From Planctomycetota bacterium (lineage in GTDB: Bacteria > Planctomycetota > UBA8742 > UBA2392), in assembly GCA_003576915.1 (NCBI GenBank), contig QEVF01000001.1, positions 1-64,000 of the forward strand: a stretch of 64,000 nucleotides of DNA, read 5' to 3'. Numbering within the stretch: position 1 is the stretch's first letter; each line of letters opens with the position of its first letter. The position numbers and the translations under genes are program-made. Below the pieces are notes generated by a model. That model had not been told where the DNA came from and searched no databases. It saw only the letters and a list, made by a program, of their open reading frames with translations. This document shows positions 1 to 8,440 of the stretch, piece by piece.

Positions 1-1
1 C

Positions 2-79
2 GGGCAGTCCTGGCTGATGCTGGCCGGCCTGCTGGCGGCCCTGGGCGTGGCTTTGCGCTCGCGCAAGGCCCGCGCCTGA
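2..79 (+). CDS. C-terminal end of an exported protein (partial)
   Basis: These are the last 25 codons and stop of a gene entering from the left. The visible part is a hydrophobic helix (WLMLAGLLAALGV) followed directly by a basic tail (ALRSRKARA). A hydrophobic stretch, then Arg/Lys, then the end of the protein is the layout of C-terminal sorting or tail-anchor signals on exported proteins. No catalytic part is in the window, so the function cannot be given. A strong hairpin follows 34 bp after the stop, which fits the end of a transcription unit. The frame is supported by the hydrophobic/basic pattern and by the position of the hairpin. Confidence 0.6.
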   Translation, partial: GQSWLMLAGLLAALGVALRSRKARA

Positions 80-113
80 GCTGCAGCTCAGACGCAGGAC
101 TCAACGCAACAAA

Positions 114-139
114 GCCGGGGCGCCGCAAGGCGCCCCGGC
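114..139 (+). terminator. GC-rich hairpin terminator with GCAA loop
   Basis: A perfect 11-bp stem (GCCGGGGCGCC pairing with GGCGCCCCGGC) closes a GCAA tetraloop just after the partial gene. No T-tract follows, so it may need Rho or act as an mRNA 3' stabiliser. The hairpin at 11093-11123 has the same loop. Confidence 0.6.
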
Positions 140-176
140 TGCCTTCACGTCCATTCGTCCGTGCCAGTCCAGGCGC

Positions 177-283
177 CCTGGCAGGTTGTTGAAAGAGCGG
201 CATCCGGCCACTTGTTCAACCCGGTCGGGCCAAAGTGAATCGGGCCCGACTTCCAACTCCAGAGGCCTTTCAACCGCTTGAAT
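177..283. repeat. Dispersed intergenic repeat, copy A
   Basis: This segment aligns with 4894-4998. Positions 206-282 match 4921-4997 without gaps over 77 columns at about 71% identity (22 mismatches counted by eye); the first 40 columns reach about 82%. The part before that needs a 2-nt gap, so the similarity is at nucleotide level and not a conserved reading frame. Both copies end in an inverted repeat, here TTCAA-CCGC-TTGAA at 269-282. Both lie in non-coding DNA. Confidence 0.55.
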
Positions 284-403
284 CCCCCAAGCCGTCCCTG
301 GCAGGAGCGAGCAGGCCGTGCTTCATCGGCCTGCGGGTGCCGCGCGCGGATACCCGCCGCCCTTCTTGCCGGATTGCAGGTCCAACGTTGCAGCCCATAC
401 ATG

Positions 404-409
404 TAAAAT
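404..409 (+). promoter_or_regulatory. -10 hexamer TAAAAT, 7 nt before the kinase start
   Basis: TAAAAT ends 7 nt before the GTG at 417 and there is no Shine-Dalgarno sequence. Transcription would begin at or next to the start codon, giving a leaderless mRNA. No good -35 is visible. The same arrangement occurs before several other genes in this window. Confidence 0.35.
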
Positions 410-416
410 CGGCGCT

Positions 417-3400
417 GTGCCTGATCCTCATCCATCGGACCAGCGCCAGCGCGCCGTGCTGGCCGCCGTGCTTGCCGTCAAGCGAGGCTTTCTCTCGCCC
501 GATGAAGCCATGGGCATCCTGGAGCAGGTCGAGGAACCCGCTTCGCAGGCGCGCACGCGGGCCCACCCGCCAGCCACGGGCGCGACCCTGCTCAACCTGG
601 GCTCAGGGGAGGACGCGGCCAACGATGCCTCGAGCCTCATTCTCGCCCGCGCAACGCCCAGCGCGCGCGCCGAGATGGTCCAGGAAATCGAGCAACTGGC
701 GCAGAACCCTGCCAAGGCCGCCGAGACGCTTGGCTTTGGCGACGCTGCCACGCGCCTGGCCGGTCATGACGCCGTCAAGCAAACCCTGCTGGCCGTAGCC
801 GCCACCAGCCATCTCGACAAGAAGCGCGCCTCCGCGCGGCTGGCCGCCGTGCAGAAGGGCGCGGAGCGTTATGAAGTCCGGCGCGAGCTGGCGCGCGGCG
901 GCATGGGCCGGGTCCTGATCGCCATGGACAACGCTGTGGGACGCGAAGTAGCGCTCAAGGAGCTGCTGGCGCACAACGAAGGCACCACCCTGTCTCAGCG
1001 CCTGACCAGCGCGGGTGAACTGGCCGACCGCTTTCTGCGCGAGGCCAAGGTCACGGGACAACTCGAGCACCCCAATATCATCCCGGTCTATGAGATCGGC
1101 ACACGCGAGAATGGCAGCGTCTTCTACACGATGAAGCTGATCCGCGGCACGACGCTCGCCGAGCGCATCAGGCAGATCACAGACGACGCAAAGCTCAGCG
1201 AGGCCGCCAGGTTCAACGCGCGGCTCAAGCTGCTCGAGCCCTTCGTGGACGTGTGCAACGCCCTGGCCTATGCCCACTCGCGCGGCGTGATCCATCGCGA
1301 CATCAAGCCGGCCAACGTCATGCTGGGCGACTTCGGCGAAACGCTGGTGCTGGACTGGGGTCTGGCGCGGGTGAAGGGGCAGGCCGATGAAGCCGCGCCT
1401 CGCGCCAAACAGGACACGCCCAACTTCAGCCCGTCGCTGGTGGGAACGGAAAGCGAGTCACGCACGCTGGACGGCAGTGTGATCGGCACGCCCGCGTACA
1501 TGCCGCCCGAACAAGCCCTGGGAGAGCTCTCGGAAGTCGATGAGCAGAGCGACGTGTATTCGCTGGGTGCGACGCTGTATGAAATTGTGGCGGGCCGCCC
1601 GCCTTATGAAGGCAAGACCGCGAACCAGATCCTGGGCAAGGTGCAGAACGTGGGCCCCGAGCCCCTGCCTGCCCACGCGCCGGCAGATCTGCGGGCGCTC
1701 GTGGCAAGGGCCATGGCACGGGCCAAAGGCGACCGGTTGCCCTCGGCGCAGGCCCTGGGCGATGAAGTGCGCGCTTTCCGGGAAGGGCGGCCTCTTTCAG
1801 TCTACCGCTATACGCGCGGGGAGAAGGCCCGCAAGTTCGTGGCTCGCAACCGCGTGGCAACGGTGGCCACGGCGCTGGCGCTGGCGGCCATCATTGGCGT
1901 GACCGCTCTTTCCTTTGTGAACATCCTCGACGAGCGCAACGAGGCGCGGCAGGCGCTGGCACGCGCCGAAAAAGCCGAGCGCGAACGTACGGAACTGGAG
2001 CGAAACCAGCGCGCCGAACACGAGCGCCTGCTGGGCGAACGCCTGGGCAAGGTACGCGCACAGGAGAAGACGCTGGCCGCGCTCGAACAGGGCAAGGCGG
2101 CCGAGGGCGCCCAGCAGCGCATCCGGCAGTTCACCGGCGTGGCCTCGCTTTCGGACGTCTCGCCTTCGGAGATCGCGCTGAACCGTCAGTTGGTGGGCGA
2201 GCTGCTGGCGATATGCGCCGCGCGATCGGAGTATCTGCGGCTCCTGACCGAGCCCGTGGCCGGGCTGTCCCCCGAGTTCGTGAGCCGCGAAGAGCTGAGC
2301 CGGCTGCGCCGGACCCTCATGGACGAGCGCCTCATGGCCGCGACACTTTCGCGCCTGAGTGAAGACTACGCCCTGGCCCAGGTCATTCTGGATGAGACAC
2401 CGTCCGTAGACGAGCGTTTCGCGCAGGAGCGGCAACGCCTCAGCGACGACCGCGGAGCCCAGATGAAGCGCCATGCGGACGTGATCTCGGCGACCCTGGC
2501 GCGGGTGCGGGCGGACCGCGCCGCCAGCCTTTCAGCCGGCGCAGACTTTGACGAACTGGTGATGCGCCTGTCCATGCTGCGTGAACGGCAGACCGTGGAC
2601 ATGCTGACGGAGGCCCTGGGCGCCCTGGCCAAGAAGGCGCTGACGCGCGAATCGCAACTGCTTTGGACTCAGCCGGAACGGGACGAGATCACCCTGATCT
2701 GCCGTGTGCTCGCCAACATGGAGATGCCCGAAAACACGGTGGGCCCCCTGTCCGAATTCCTCAATGCCGTGGATGACGAGCGCCTGGCCATCGAGGCAGC
2801 GGTGGCGCTGTGCCGCAGCGCAAGCTGGAAGGCTGAAGCGCCCGTGCTGCGGGCCCGCAAGCGCTTTGAAACCCGGGCACTGTTCTGGAGCGTCGTGGGG
2901 CGCGTGTTTGCGCGCATTCCCGACCCTCCCTCCACCAGCCAGCCGCGCAGCGCAAGCGAGTACCTGGAGCGGGGACTGTCGCGCTACTTCAAGCGCCGCG
3001 AAGCTGAAGCCTGGGCCGACGCCACGGAAGCCATCAAGCTGGACCCCGACAACGCCGACGCCTACCTGTTCCGCGCCCAGATGGGCTCAGGCAGCGAAGA
3101 GAAAGACATGGCCGATCTTCGCCGCGCGCTGGCCATCAATCCCAAGATGGCGCGGGCCTATGTGCGCATGGCCCAGCTTGTACAGGGGCGCAACAACAAC
3201 GAAGACATGTGGCAGTACGCCCAGAAAGCCACAGAGGTGGACCCCCAGGAAGCCTCGGGCTGGGCCGTCTGCGCCTGGGTGCGCTACACCCAGGGCCGCC
3301 ACCGCGAGGCCATTGCCTTCTACGACAAGGCCCTTTCTCTCAACCCCTATCGCGCGCCCTGGTACAACAACCGCGGCAACTGCCACTCCGCCCTGCACGA

Positions 3401-4415
3401 TCATGTCCGCGCCGTGGTCGACTACACCAGCGCACTGGACTGCGACCCCTTCAACCAGGAAGCCTGGGTCAACCGCGCCGACGCCCGCCTGCACCTGGGC
3501 GACCTCGAAGGCGCCCTGGCCGATGCCACCCGCATCATCGAACTGGCTCCCCGTTACGGCTGGGGTTACGCCAAACGCGGGGAGGTGCGCGCGAGGCGCC
3601 GCGACCTCATCGGCGCCGAGTACGATTTCGGCCGCGCCGTCCAGTTCGTGCATACCCAGGGCGACTTCATGTATCGCCATGTGCAATCCCTGCGCGCTCT
3701 CAAGCGCTTTGAAGACGCCGCTTCACTGGCCGGTCGCTACGCCGCCGCCCACGAACTGCCCTCCGAAGCCGCGCGCCTGCGCGACCTGCGTGAGGAGGTG
3801 CTGCTGGAAAAGCGCGGCTCGCTCTCGGCGCGGCCAGGCGAAGTTTCGGGCATGGCGGCGCTGGAGTGCTGCGCGGCGCAACTGGGAGAGGTGGAGCGGC
3901 TGGCCCCCGGCGCCAGGCATCCCCTGCGCCTGGCCCGTCAGTTTCTGATGCGCGCACTGCTTTCACTACCCGAGGGCGATGACAGGGCCCGCGCCCTCAG
4001 CGCTGCGACCATCGTCGGCGCCGCCCTCATCAAGACGCTGCGCGCCGAGGGCTACTTCGCAGAGATCGGAGACGTGGGCCGCGCCATGCACGAGCGCGGC
4101 ATCGTGACACGCGCCGGAGTCTGCTACGACCTGGGGTGCTTCACGGCCCTGGCCGCTTCAGCCACGCAGCAGCGCCGATTGAAGGTGCTGGGCGAACGGG
4201 ATGAAGACGTGGCGGAGCTTGAGCGCGAACTGCGGGAGCTTCCGCAGGTCGAACTGGAGCGGCGCACCGCCGCGCTCAAGGATCAGGCGTTGGTCTGGCT
4301 CAGCCGCGCCTTCGAGCTGGGATTCAGGAACGGCGCCCATGCCGCGCAGGATTCGGACCTGGCCTGCCTGCACGACGACCCCCGCTTTGCAGAATGGCTG
4401 GCGAAGATGAAGTAG
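417..4415 (+). CDS. Membrane-anchored Ser/Thr protein kinase with TPR array
   Basis: A 1332-residue Hanks-type kinase. The kinase domain spans about residues 152-455: glycine loop GGMGRV, Lys in VALKELL (about 181), HRDIKPAN (about 293-300), DWG in place of DFG (about 313) and MPPEQ as the APE motif. A transmembrane helix lies at about 479-501, followed by a coiled coil rich in Glu and Arg, and TPR repeats at about 845-1115. The kinase would face the cytoplasm and the TPR half the other side of the membrane. The start GTG 417 is chosen because the first conserved-looking residues follow it and a -10 hexamer lies 7 nt upstream; a GTG at 318 is also in frame. A paralogue lies at 42622-46749. 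The substrate is unknown. Confidence 0.9.
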   Translation: MPDPHPSDQRQRAVLAAVLAVKRGFLSPDEAMGILEQVEEPASQARTRAHPPATGATLLNLGSGEDAANDASSLILARATPSARAEMVQEIEQLAQNPAKAAETLGFGDAATRLAGHDAVKQTLLAVAATSHLDKKRASARLAAVQKGAERYEVRRELARGGMGRVLIAMDNAVGREVALKELLAHNEGTTLSQRLTSAGELADRFLREAKVTGQLEHPNIIPVYEIGTRENGSVFYTMKLIRGTTLAERIRQITDDAKLSEAARFNARLKLLEPFVDVCNALAYAHSRGVIHRDIKPANVMLGDFGETLVLDWGLARVKGQADEAAPRAKQDTPNFSPSLVGTESESRTLDGSVIGTPAYMPPEQALGELSEVDEQSDVYSLGATLYEIVAGRPPYEGKTANQILGKVQNVGPEPLPAHAPADLRALVARAMARAKGDRLPSAQALGDEVRAFREGRPLSVYRYTRGEKARKFVARNRVATVATALALAAIIGVTALSFVNILDERNEARQALARAEKAERERTELERNQRAEHERLLGERLGKVRAQEKTLAALEQGKAAEGAQQRIRQFTGVASLSDVSPSEIALNRQLVGELLAICAARSEYLRLLTEPVAGLSPEFVSREELSRLRRTLMDERLMAATLSRLSEDYALAQVILDETPSVDERFAQERQRLSDDRGAQMKRHADVISATLARVRADRAASLSAGADFDELVMRLSMLRERQTVDMLTEALGALAKKALTRESQLLWTQPERDEITLICRVLANMEMPENTVGPLSEFLNAVDDERLAIEAAVALCRSASWKAEAPVLRARKRFETRALFWSVVGRVFARIPDPPSTSQPRSASEYLERGLSRYFKRREAEAWADATEAIKLDPDNADAYLFRAQMGSGSEEKDMADLRRALAINPKMARAYVRMAQLVQGRNNNEDMWQYAQKATEVDPQEASGWAVCAWVRYTQGRHREAIAFYDKALSLNPYRAPWYNNRGNCHSALHDHVRAVVDYTSALDCDPFNQEAWVNRADARLHLGDLEGALADATRIIELAPRYGWGYAKRGEVRARRRDLIGAEYDFGRAVQFVHTQGDFMYRHVQSLRALKRFEDAASLAGRYAAAHELPSEAARLRDLREEVLLEKRGSLSARPGEVSGMAALECCAAQLGEVERLAPGARHPLRLARQFLMRALLSLPEGDDRARALSAATIVGAALIKTLRAEGYFAEIGDVGRAMHERGIVTRAGVCYDLGCFTALAASATQQRRLKVLGERDEDVAELERELRELPQVELERRTAALKDQALVWLSRAFELGFRNGAHAAQDSDLACLHDDPRFAEWLAKMK

Positions 4416-4421
4416 CACCGG

Positions 4422-4868
4422 TCAGACTTTTTCGGGGCAGTAGGTCTGGAAGACCTTGTCGAGCACGCCGTTGACGAAGGCGCCGGACTTCTCTGTGGAG
4501 TAGCGCTTGGCGAGGTCCACGGCCTCGTTGATGCTGACCTTGGGCGGCACGTCATGGGCGTAAAGCAGCTCGTACACGCCAAGGCGCAGGATGGCCCGGT
4601 CAATGTAGGGCATGCGCGAGAGCTGCCAGTTGAGGGCCGCCTCGGCAATCTTGCCGTCAATTTCGCCCAGGCTCGCCGCCACGCCACGATAGAGTTCCAT
4701 GGCGCCTTCGCGGGCGCTGCGGCTGTCGGTTTCCGAGCCCAGCAGTTCCGGCATCTGGCGCTCGACCGTCCTGGCGTCGGTGGCGTCGAGCAGGTAGAGC
4801 AGCTTGAGCGCCAGCTCGCGAGCCTGGGTGGCCGTGTGCGATGGAGACTGCTTGGTCATGGCGGACAT
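4422..4868 (-). CDS. nusB: Transcription antitermination factor NusB
   Basis: A 148-residue all-helical RNA-binding protein. With NusE (ribosomal protein S10) it binds boxA RNA and prevents premature termination in rRNA operons. Family signatures are visible: RELALKLLYLLD near residue 17, IDRAILRLGVYELL (about 89-102) and INEAVDLAKRYST followed by FVNGVLDKV (about 113-139). Length is normal. ATG codons at 4868 and 4859 are both possible, neither with a Shine-Dalgarno sequence; GATAAC lies just upstream and could be a weak -10. The gene converges on the kinase with a 6-bp gap. ribH lies upstream on the same strand, an association common in bacteria, but 180 bp containing a repeat copy separates them. 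Confidence 0.93.
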   Translation of the reverse strand: MSAMTKQSPSHTATQARELALKLLYLLDATDARTVERQMPELLGSETDSRSAREGAMELYRGVAASLGEIDGKIAEAALNWQLSRMPYIDRAILRLGVYELLYAHDVPPKVSINEAVDLAKRYSTEKSGAFVNGVLDKVFQTYCPEKV

Positions 4869-4893
4869 GTTATCAACCGTTGGCAGAACCGGT

Positions 4894-4998
4894 CCTGGCA
4901 GGTCGTGGAAAAAATCTTCGGGCCGCTTGTTCACCCCGGTCAGGCCGAAGCGAAACCGGCCTGATCTGCGATTCATGGGATGTTTCAGGCGCCTGAAA
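4894..4998. repeat. Dispersed intergenic repeat, copy B
   Basis: Second copy of the repeat at 177-283, lying between ribH and nusB. It ends in a perfect 16-bp palindrome (TTTCAGGCGCCTGAAA, 4983-4998) where copy A has a looser inverted repeat. Read on the minus strand it is upstream of nusB and downstream of ribH, so it could act as a terminator, an RNA-processing site or part of the nusB leader. Confidence 0.55.
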
Positions 4999-5048
4999 TG
5001 CGCAAACAATCCCTGTATGGCGTGAGCCGGCCGCACTTCAACGACCTG

Positions 5049-5537
5049 CTAGATTTTGCGCAGCAGGTCCACCATCTCGATGGCGCTCACCGCCGCATCA
5101 AATCCCTTGTTGCCGGCCTTGGTGCCGCAGCGCTCGATGGCCTGCTCGAGGTTGTCGGTGGTGACCACACCGAATATCACGGGCACCCCCGTGCTCAGGG
5201 AGGCCGCGGCAATGCCCTTGGCCGCTTCACCGGCCACGTAATCGAAGTGGGGCGTCGATCCGCGAACCACAGCCCCCAGACAAATCACCGCATCGAACTT
5301 CTTGCTCTCAGCCATGCGGCGGGCGGCGAGCGGAATTTCAAAGGCGCCGGGCACCCAGGCCAGGGTCGTGTGCTCGAGAGAACCGCCGTGGCGCACAACG
5401 GCGTCCATGGCACCCTCCACCAGCTTGTCGACCAGGAAGTCGTTGAATCGCGAGGCCACGATGGCCAGTTTCATGCCGGCGGCGTTGCGGTGCCCCTCCA
5501 GGGTGCGGGCGGAGTCGGAGGCAGTTTTTCTGGCCAT
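5049..5537 (-). CDS. ribH: 6,7-dimethyl-8-ribityllumazine synthase
   Basis: A 162-residue enzyme joining 5-amino-6-ribitylamino-uracil with 3,4-dihydroxy-2-butanone 4-phosphate, the penultimate step of riboflavin synthesis. Visible family motifs: RFND (30-33), PGAFEIP (63-69), [16 protein letters not shown] (86-101) with the catalytic His at about 97, FGV (122-124) and AGNKG (141-145). It probably assembles into the usual pentamer or 60-mer. ATG 5537 is chosen because it starts the conserved length; a sigma70-like promoter lies 25 nt upstream. No FMN riboswitch is seen. Other rib genes are absent, so it is an isolated gene, with nusB next downstream. Confidence 0.95.
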   Translation of the reverse strand: MARKTASDSARTLEGHRNAAGMKLAIVASRFNDFLVDKLVEGAMDAVVRHGGSLEHTTLAWVPGAFEIPLAARRMAESKKFDAVICLGAVVRGSTPHFDYVAGEAAKGIAAASLSTGVPVIFGVVTTDNLEQAIERCGTKAGNKGFDAAVSAIEMVDLLRKI

Positions 5538-5562
5538 GGTCTGCTCAAAGTAAGGGGCGCGG

Positions 5563-5591
5563 ATTGTAGGGGCAGCCCCAAGACTCGGCAA
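5563..5591 (-). promoter_or_regulatory. Predicted sigma70-type promoter of ribH
   Basis: On the minus strand, TTGCCG (5586-5591), a 17-bp spacer and TACAAT (5563-5568). Transcription would start about 18 nt before the ribH start codon. Confidence 0.5.
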
Positions 5592-5749
5592 GGCGCTTGA
5601 CGACGGGCGGGCAAGGGGTAGCATCATCTCACCCCAGGGAAGCCCCCACGACAGGTTGCCGCCGCGCTCGCGCGGCTGTTGACCCATGCTTAGTGGAGAC
5701 TGCGGGGAGGTCATGGGGCTGGAATCGGCGGAACTAGCGGACGGGTCGA

Positions 5750-5778
5750 TTGAGCACAAATTACACGCTTGCTGTATA
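5750..5778 (+). promoter_or_regulatory. Candidate sigma70-like promoter upstream of the four-gene operon
   Basis: TTGAGC (5750-5755), a 17-bp spacer and TGTATA (5773-5778). This would leave a leader of about 175 nt before the start codon at 5962. Confidence 0.35.
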
Positions 5779-5840
5779 CGCCCCTTCCAGATGATATCCT
5801 CAACCCTTTGCTGCAAAGGCGCTTACGACTATTGCAAGGT

Positions 5841-5857
5841 TTGGCACGATTAGCGCT
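5841..5857 (+). promoter_or_regulatory. Candidate sigma54 (RpoN) promoter
   Basis: The sequence TTGGCACG-ATTA-GCGCT matches the -24 element fully and has the required GG-N10-GC spacing (GG 5843-5844, GC 5855-5856). The -12 element is imperfect: GCGC where TTGC is expected. TATAAA partly overlaps the end of the site and could instead be a -10 box, though its -35 spacing would be poor. Confidence 0.35.
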
Positions 5858-5961
5858 ATAAACAGGTCGTCACACATCAGTTCCCTTGAACAGGCAGCAA
5901 AGCGCAGCAGGAAACCAACCCCAAGAGCCGGCCCCAGGGTCGCTCGCGTGAGGAGAAGAAG

Positions 5962-7149
5962 ATGAAGCGGATTGCCTGGATGCTTGCAGCGACGACGATG
6001 TTCGCCCTTTCCGGTTGTTCGGGCGGCATTGAATTCAACGGCGCTGCGCAGGTGGAGCAGTTCCCGGTGCGCAAGATTCCGGTGGTTCACTACGTGCTGC
6101 CCTCGGAGGTTGCGGCCCAGGGCGGCGGCTATGTGGTGGACGAGAACACCATGATCGCCCTGACCAGCGCCAGCTTCACGGAGCAGGGTCCGGCGGGTTT
6201 TGACCTCTGGACGCACATGATGCAGTCTGCGCCCTGCACGGACAACCCGACCTGCAACACGCCGGCCCCGATTCCGGACTGGGTTTACATGTTCCAGACG
6301 GGCAGCGTGGGCAACATGGGTGGCGTCACGGGCTTCAAGACTTCGGACACCGTGATGGCCTACATCATGTCCTTTGAGAACCAGTGGTTCCTGCGCAACC
6401 TGGATGCCACGCCGCTTCCTCCTCCGGCGGCGGGCCAGCCTCCGGTCACCTATGAAGGCCGCGGCTTCTCTTCCATGCCGATTTCGTTCACGGAAGACGC
6501 CAACGCCGTCTCTCCCACCTCCCAGACGCTGGGCTTCACGCCTCCCTATGCCTCGCAGCAGGAGATCGGCGACCCCGCGACGTATGATGCGCGCAGCGTG
6601 CCGCGCGTTCAGACGCCGGTGAACAACTACATTCAGTTCCAGTACAACGGCGTGGGCGCTCCGGCGGGGCTGCTGGCAGCGGGCTGGCATGAACCCCCGG
6701 CCACGAACACGCACATCGAGACCAACCGCCTGCAGATGACGGTGGTTCCGGTGCCGGATTACTTCGGCAGCGGTTCCGGCATCACGACGGGTGGCGGCGT
6801 GTACACCAAGCGCTTCATTGACATGTGGCTGCAGGTGACCACGGGTCCCAGCAGCACGCTGCAGCCTGGTGACACGGTCATCTTCTGCTACTACCTGGCG
6901 ACGATCGCAAGCCACATTGTGGGCTACGGCATCGGCCTGGTGGACAGCTCCTTTGCGGTTCCCGGTGTGGTGAACAATCAGGACGACATCATGAACCTGG
7001 CCGTGGTCTTCGACCTCTCGGCGATGATTGCCGCCGGCAAGCAGTTCCAGTTCGTGGTGGAAGACCTGATGCGCATGCAGGACATCGTCAACGGTACTTT
7101 CGCCGCGCCTGGCCCGCTCAGCACGCTGCCCGGCCCCGGTCGCCCCTAA
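5962..7149 (+). CDS. Putative exported lipoprotein, function unknown
   Basis: A 395-residue protein that I do not recognise. It opens with a lipoprotein signal peptide (MKRIAWMLAATTMFALSGC, lipobox LSGC with Cys19). The mature part is rich in Pro, Gly, Thr and aromatic residues, has no further membrane helix, and contains one close Cys pair (about residues 87-93). It looks like an extracytoplasmic beta-rich protein. AGGAG (5951-5955) sits 6 nt before the start. It is the first gene of a likely four-gene operon; the next start is 73 bp downstream. It shares loose local resemblance with the next gene (a QWFLRN versus QWFRRN segment), so the two may be distant paralogues. Confidence 0.8.
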   Translation: MKRIAWMLAATTMFALSGCSGGIEFNGAAQVEQFPVRKIPVVHYVLPSEVAAQGGGYVVDENTMIALTSASFTEQGPAGFDLWTHMMQSAPCTDNPTCNTPAPIPDWVYMFQTGSVGNMGGVTGFKTSDTVMAYIMSFENQWFLRNLDATPLPPPAAGQPPVTYEGRGFSSMPISFTEDANAVSPTSQTLGFTPPYASQQEIGDPATYDARSVPRVQTPVNNYIQFQYNGVGAPAGLLAAGWHEPPATNTHIETNRLQMTVVPVPDYFGSGSGITTGGGVYTKRFIDMWLQVTTGPSSTLQPGDTVIFCYYLATIASHIVGYGIGLVDSSFAVPGVVNNQDDIMNLAVVFDLSAMIAAGKQFQFVVEDLMRMQDIVNGTFAAPGPLSTLPGPGRP

Positions 7150-7222
7150 GACGTCGAACTGCGCAAGGCCCCGAAAGTTGAGTCATTTCCCCGCGATATC
7201 GCGGTCCAACAAGGAAAGAGTC

Positions 7223-8383
7223 ATGAGCAGACTTCTCAAGCTGGTTCCCGCCCTGGTGGCAACACTGACTTTGGGCTCCCTGAGCCTGGTGGGCGCCGGC
7301 TGCGACGGCAAGTTCGCCGGCCCTCCCGGCGGTTCTTCGACCGGCAGCGTGGGCGTTGACCCTCTGTTCGGCGCCACGCCGTTTACGTTCGCGCCGGAGA
7401 ACCCGCTCATCACCGGCTTCTATGATGACTTCTGGTTCATCGATCCGGGGCGCGACAGCGACGACGGCCCGGGCGGCGTTCAGGGCGTGTGGTACGCTGA
7501 CACCATCCAGGCCATGCAGACGGCCGGCTTTCCCGGCTGGATCGTGAAGGGCCCCACCGTCACCAACATCGAGGTGAACTTCGCCAATCCGCTGATGCTC
7601 TCGTTCATGAGCCAGTGGTTCCGCCGCAACGCCGACGGCACCCGCATTCGTGAGCGCGATCAGTTCGGCCTGCTGGTCTGGTCCCCCAAGAGCCTGGACA
7701 TCTGCTTTGTCACGGCCCCCGTTGAACAGGTGGTGGTGGCCGTGCAGGGCGGCCAGCAGATTACCTACAGCACCCGGCGTTCCGTGTATCCCGCCAACGT
7801 TTCGCCCCAGAGCGTGATGTTCGGCTACACCTCGCCCCCGGCCAACAGCCCCGGCGCCTTCCCCCCGCCCCAGAGCCGCTACCTCACCCGCAACTTCAGC
7901 GAAATCGGTCTGGTGCTGCTGACCAAACTGCTGCCCGCCGGCTCGCCCCAGCTCACCCAGTCGCTCGGCATTTCCATTGATGACACCGCCGGCCAGCCCA
8001 ACAAGCAGGGCAACGAGAACGTGGAAAACCTCGGCGCGGTCCCGCAGCAGCAGGGCGGCGGCTTCACCTCCGTCCCCGCCCCCACGGGCGTGTTCGGCGA
8101 CCTCTATGCCCTGGCCTACAAGAAGGCTCCCGTCGTTCAGCCCAACACCCCCGGCCGCACCATGGAAGAGGCGGTCATCGAGTACGCCCGCCACCTGGGC
8201 TGCCTGCACGCCAACCTGATTGCCAAGGCCGTGGGGCTGATCTCCGCCGAGGCCAACAGCATCACCGACCCCAAGCAGGTCATCTTCCTCAACGGCTATC
8301 CCTACTCCTTCGTGCAGAAGGACCTGGACACCCTGGACAAGTTGCAGTTGCCCGGCTCTGGCCGCGACCCCAACATTCCCTAG
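7223..8383 (+). CDS. Putative exported lipoprotein, function unknown
   Basis: A 386-residue protein of unrecognised family. The signal peptide has a lipobox-like LVGAGC, followed by DGKFAGPPGG and a flexible Gly/Ser linker. The mature region is acidic to neutral and has no membrane helix. The start at 7223 is preferred over an in-frame ATG at 7178 because AAGGAAAG precedes it at a good distance and the signal peptide begins here. It lies between another lipoprotein gene (73 bp upstream) and two exported helical-repeat proteins (57 bp downstream). This suggests a shared envelope structure or complex, which is inference from order only. Confidence 0.8.
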   Translation: MSRLLKLVPALVATLTLGSLSLVGAGCDGKFAGPPGGSSTGSVGVDPLFGATPFTFAPENPLITGFYDDFWFIDPGRDSDDGPGGVQGVWYADTIQAMQTAGFPGWIVKGPTVTNIEVNFANPLMLSFMSQWFRRNADGTRIRERDQFGLLVWSPKSLDICFVTAPVEQVVVAVQGGQQITYSTRRSVYPANVSPQSVMFGYTSPPANSPGAFPPPQSRYLTRNFSEIGLVLLTKLLPAGSPQLTQSLGISIDDTAGQPNKQGNENVENLGAVPQQQGGGFTSVPAPTGVFGDLYALAYKKAPVVQPNTPGRTMEEAVIEYARHLGCLHANLIAKAVGLISAEANSITDPKQVIFLNGYPYSFVQKDLDTLDKLQLPGSGRDPNIP

Positions 8384-8440
8384 TCCACAGGCCAAGGCAA
8401 ACCCCGAACCCACGGAACTCGCAGCTACCTGAGGCAACCC

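Larger units (their letters stand above)
80..416. other. Intergenic region: hairpin, repeat copy A, kinase promoter
   Basis: No gene is supported in these 337 bp. They hold the hairpin at 114-139, a copy of the dispersed intergenic repeat (177-283) and a -10-like hexamer directly before the kinase start codon. Open frames through here on both strands match nothing recognisable. Confidence 0.6.
5538..5961. other. Divergent intergenic control region between ribH and the secreted-protein operon
   Basis: 424 bp without a supported gene. Besides the ribH promoter it holds two candidate promoters for the operon at 5962 (a sigma70-like pair at 5750-5778 and a sigma54-like site at 5841-5857). The part after 5750 is clearly less G+C-rich than its surroundings, as expected of a promoter region. 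Confidence 0.6.

Noticed and set aside
4869..5036. N-terminal extension of NusB through the repeat
   Set aside because: The extension resembles the translation of repeat copy A, but a 2-nt indel between the copies breaks the frame, so the similarity is in the DNA and not the protein.
5538..5816. N-terminal extension of RibH
   Set aside because: Residues upstream of MARKTAS are unlike the family, the length from 5537 is normal, and a good promoter lies within the extension.
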